A stretch of DNA of 64,000 nucleotides from Dipylidium caninum (Eukaryota > Platyhelminthes > Cestoda > Cyclophyllidea > Dipylidiidae), in assembly GCA_017562135.1 (NCBI GenBank), contig QEYB01000466.1, forward strand, positions 124,001 to 188,000, in the 5' to 3' direction. Positions 63,505 to 64,000 of this stretch are shown here, one piece after another. Numbering within the stretch: the stretch's first letter is position 1; every line of letters starts with the position of its first letter. The position numbers and the translations under genes were made by a program. The notes beneath the pieces were generated by a model, which worked only from the letters and a program-made list of their open reading frames with translations, did no database searches and had not been told where the DNA came from.

Positions 63505-64000
63505 GTAAACATTGAGAAAGATTTTGCACTTGTTTTGAATGAATAGGAGGTAGCATTACAGTCGGTGTCACAAAATATTTATTTTACTTAAAAATGATGA
63601 CAATGTCCTTTTAACGCAGTAGTTGTTTGGGGAGGACTAAAAGATCCCGGTTGACCAAGTCTCTTCCTTGTTGTAATGGATTAAAAGTGGGACCTTCGTG
63701 TACAACAGCGATGACATACGAGTATGAATCTTCATCGGTGTGGTTGCGGGATTATCATTTGCATTGGTTAACAGGCATGGAGGCTTCATTGCAACTTATC
63801 AGGTCGGGAGACCAAATTTTCTCCGGACAAACACTTACGAATGCGAAAGCCCGAAGGAACTGTTATAAAGCAACACTTGTTTTAATCTAATGTGGCCAGG
63901 GTTCACTGTACACTTTTCCTCTTATCACTAGGCAGATGTACCACATGAATTACCAAACCAAACCTTAAGAATGTCAATGAAGCGAGTAAGCAATAGATTA
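63505..64000 (+). other. Intron or unresolved sequence after the channel-like exon
   Basis: No further exon of the channel is visible before the edge. An open frame at 63627-63890 has no membrane span, P-loop or good splice flanks. Confidence 0.4.

Overview
The window reads as a flatworm nuclear genome, most likely a cestode. The evidence is eukaryotic genes split by GT-AG introns, many only 30-40 nt long beside others of 0.3-2.2 kb. Further signs are moderate GC, many TG/CA microsatellites, and splice acceptors placed a few bases upstream of start codons, as expected where spliced-leader trans-splicing is used. The organism call is inference; no marker gene settles it. I see no bacterial, phage or organellar sequence and no CRISPR.

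Layout. (1) 1-13845, minus strand: three genes lie head to tail, read from right to left. They are a ZDHHC5/8-type protein palmitoyltransferase (13845-11758, eight exons), a nischarin homologue with PX domain and leucine-rich repeats (11206-1831, twelve exons), and the first coding exon of a further gene (1456-1251) that continues off the left edge or into the AT-rich left end. (2) 13846-41837: a sparse region whose one clear gene is a minus-strand PPP1R14 (CPI-17-type) inhibitor of protein phosphatase 1, with three short exons at 29756-29382. (3) 41838-45678, plus strand: the hinge and ligand-binding domain of a nuclear receptor in two exons; no DNA-binding domain was found. (4) 46.3-48.4 kb and 51.45-53.6 kb: two copies of a roughly 2-kb direct repeat without an intact coding frame. 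Between them, at 50.1-50.7 kb, is a short locus with spliceable open exons on both strands. (5) 53.6-64 kb: mostly non-coding, ending in one exon that looks like the first transmembrane segment of a two-pore-domain potassium channel, cut by the right edge.

How the genes may work together. The palmitoyltransferase and nischarin are both membrane-associated proteins, of the plasma membrane and of phosphoinositide-bearing endosomes respectively. They could share transcription, because each downstream gene in this cluster has a pyrimidine-rich splice acceptor immediately before its ATG. The phosphatase inhibitor, nuclear receptor and channel exon look like independent genes. Exon boundaries were derived by hand from splice signals, reading-phase continuity and family similarity from memory; no database search was made.
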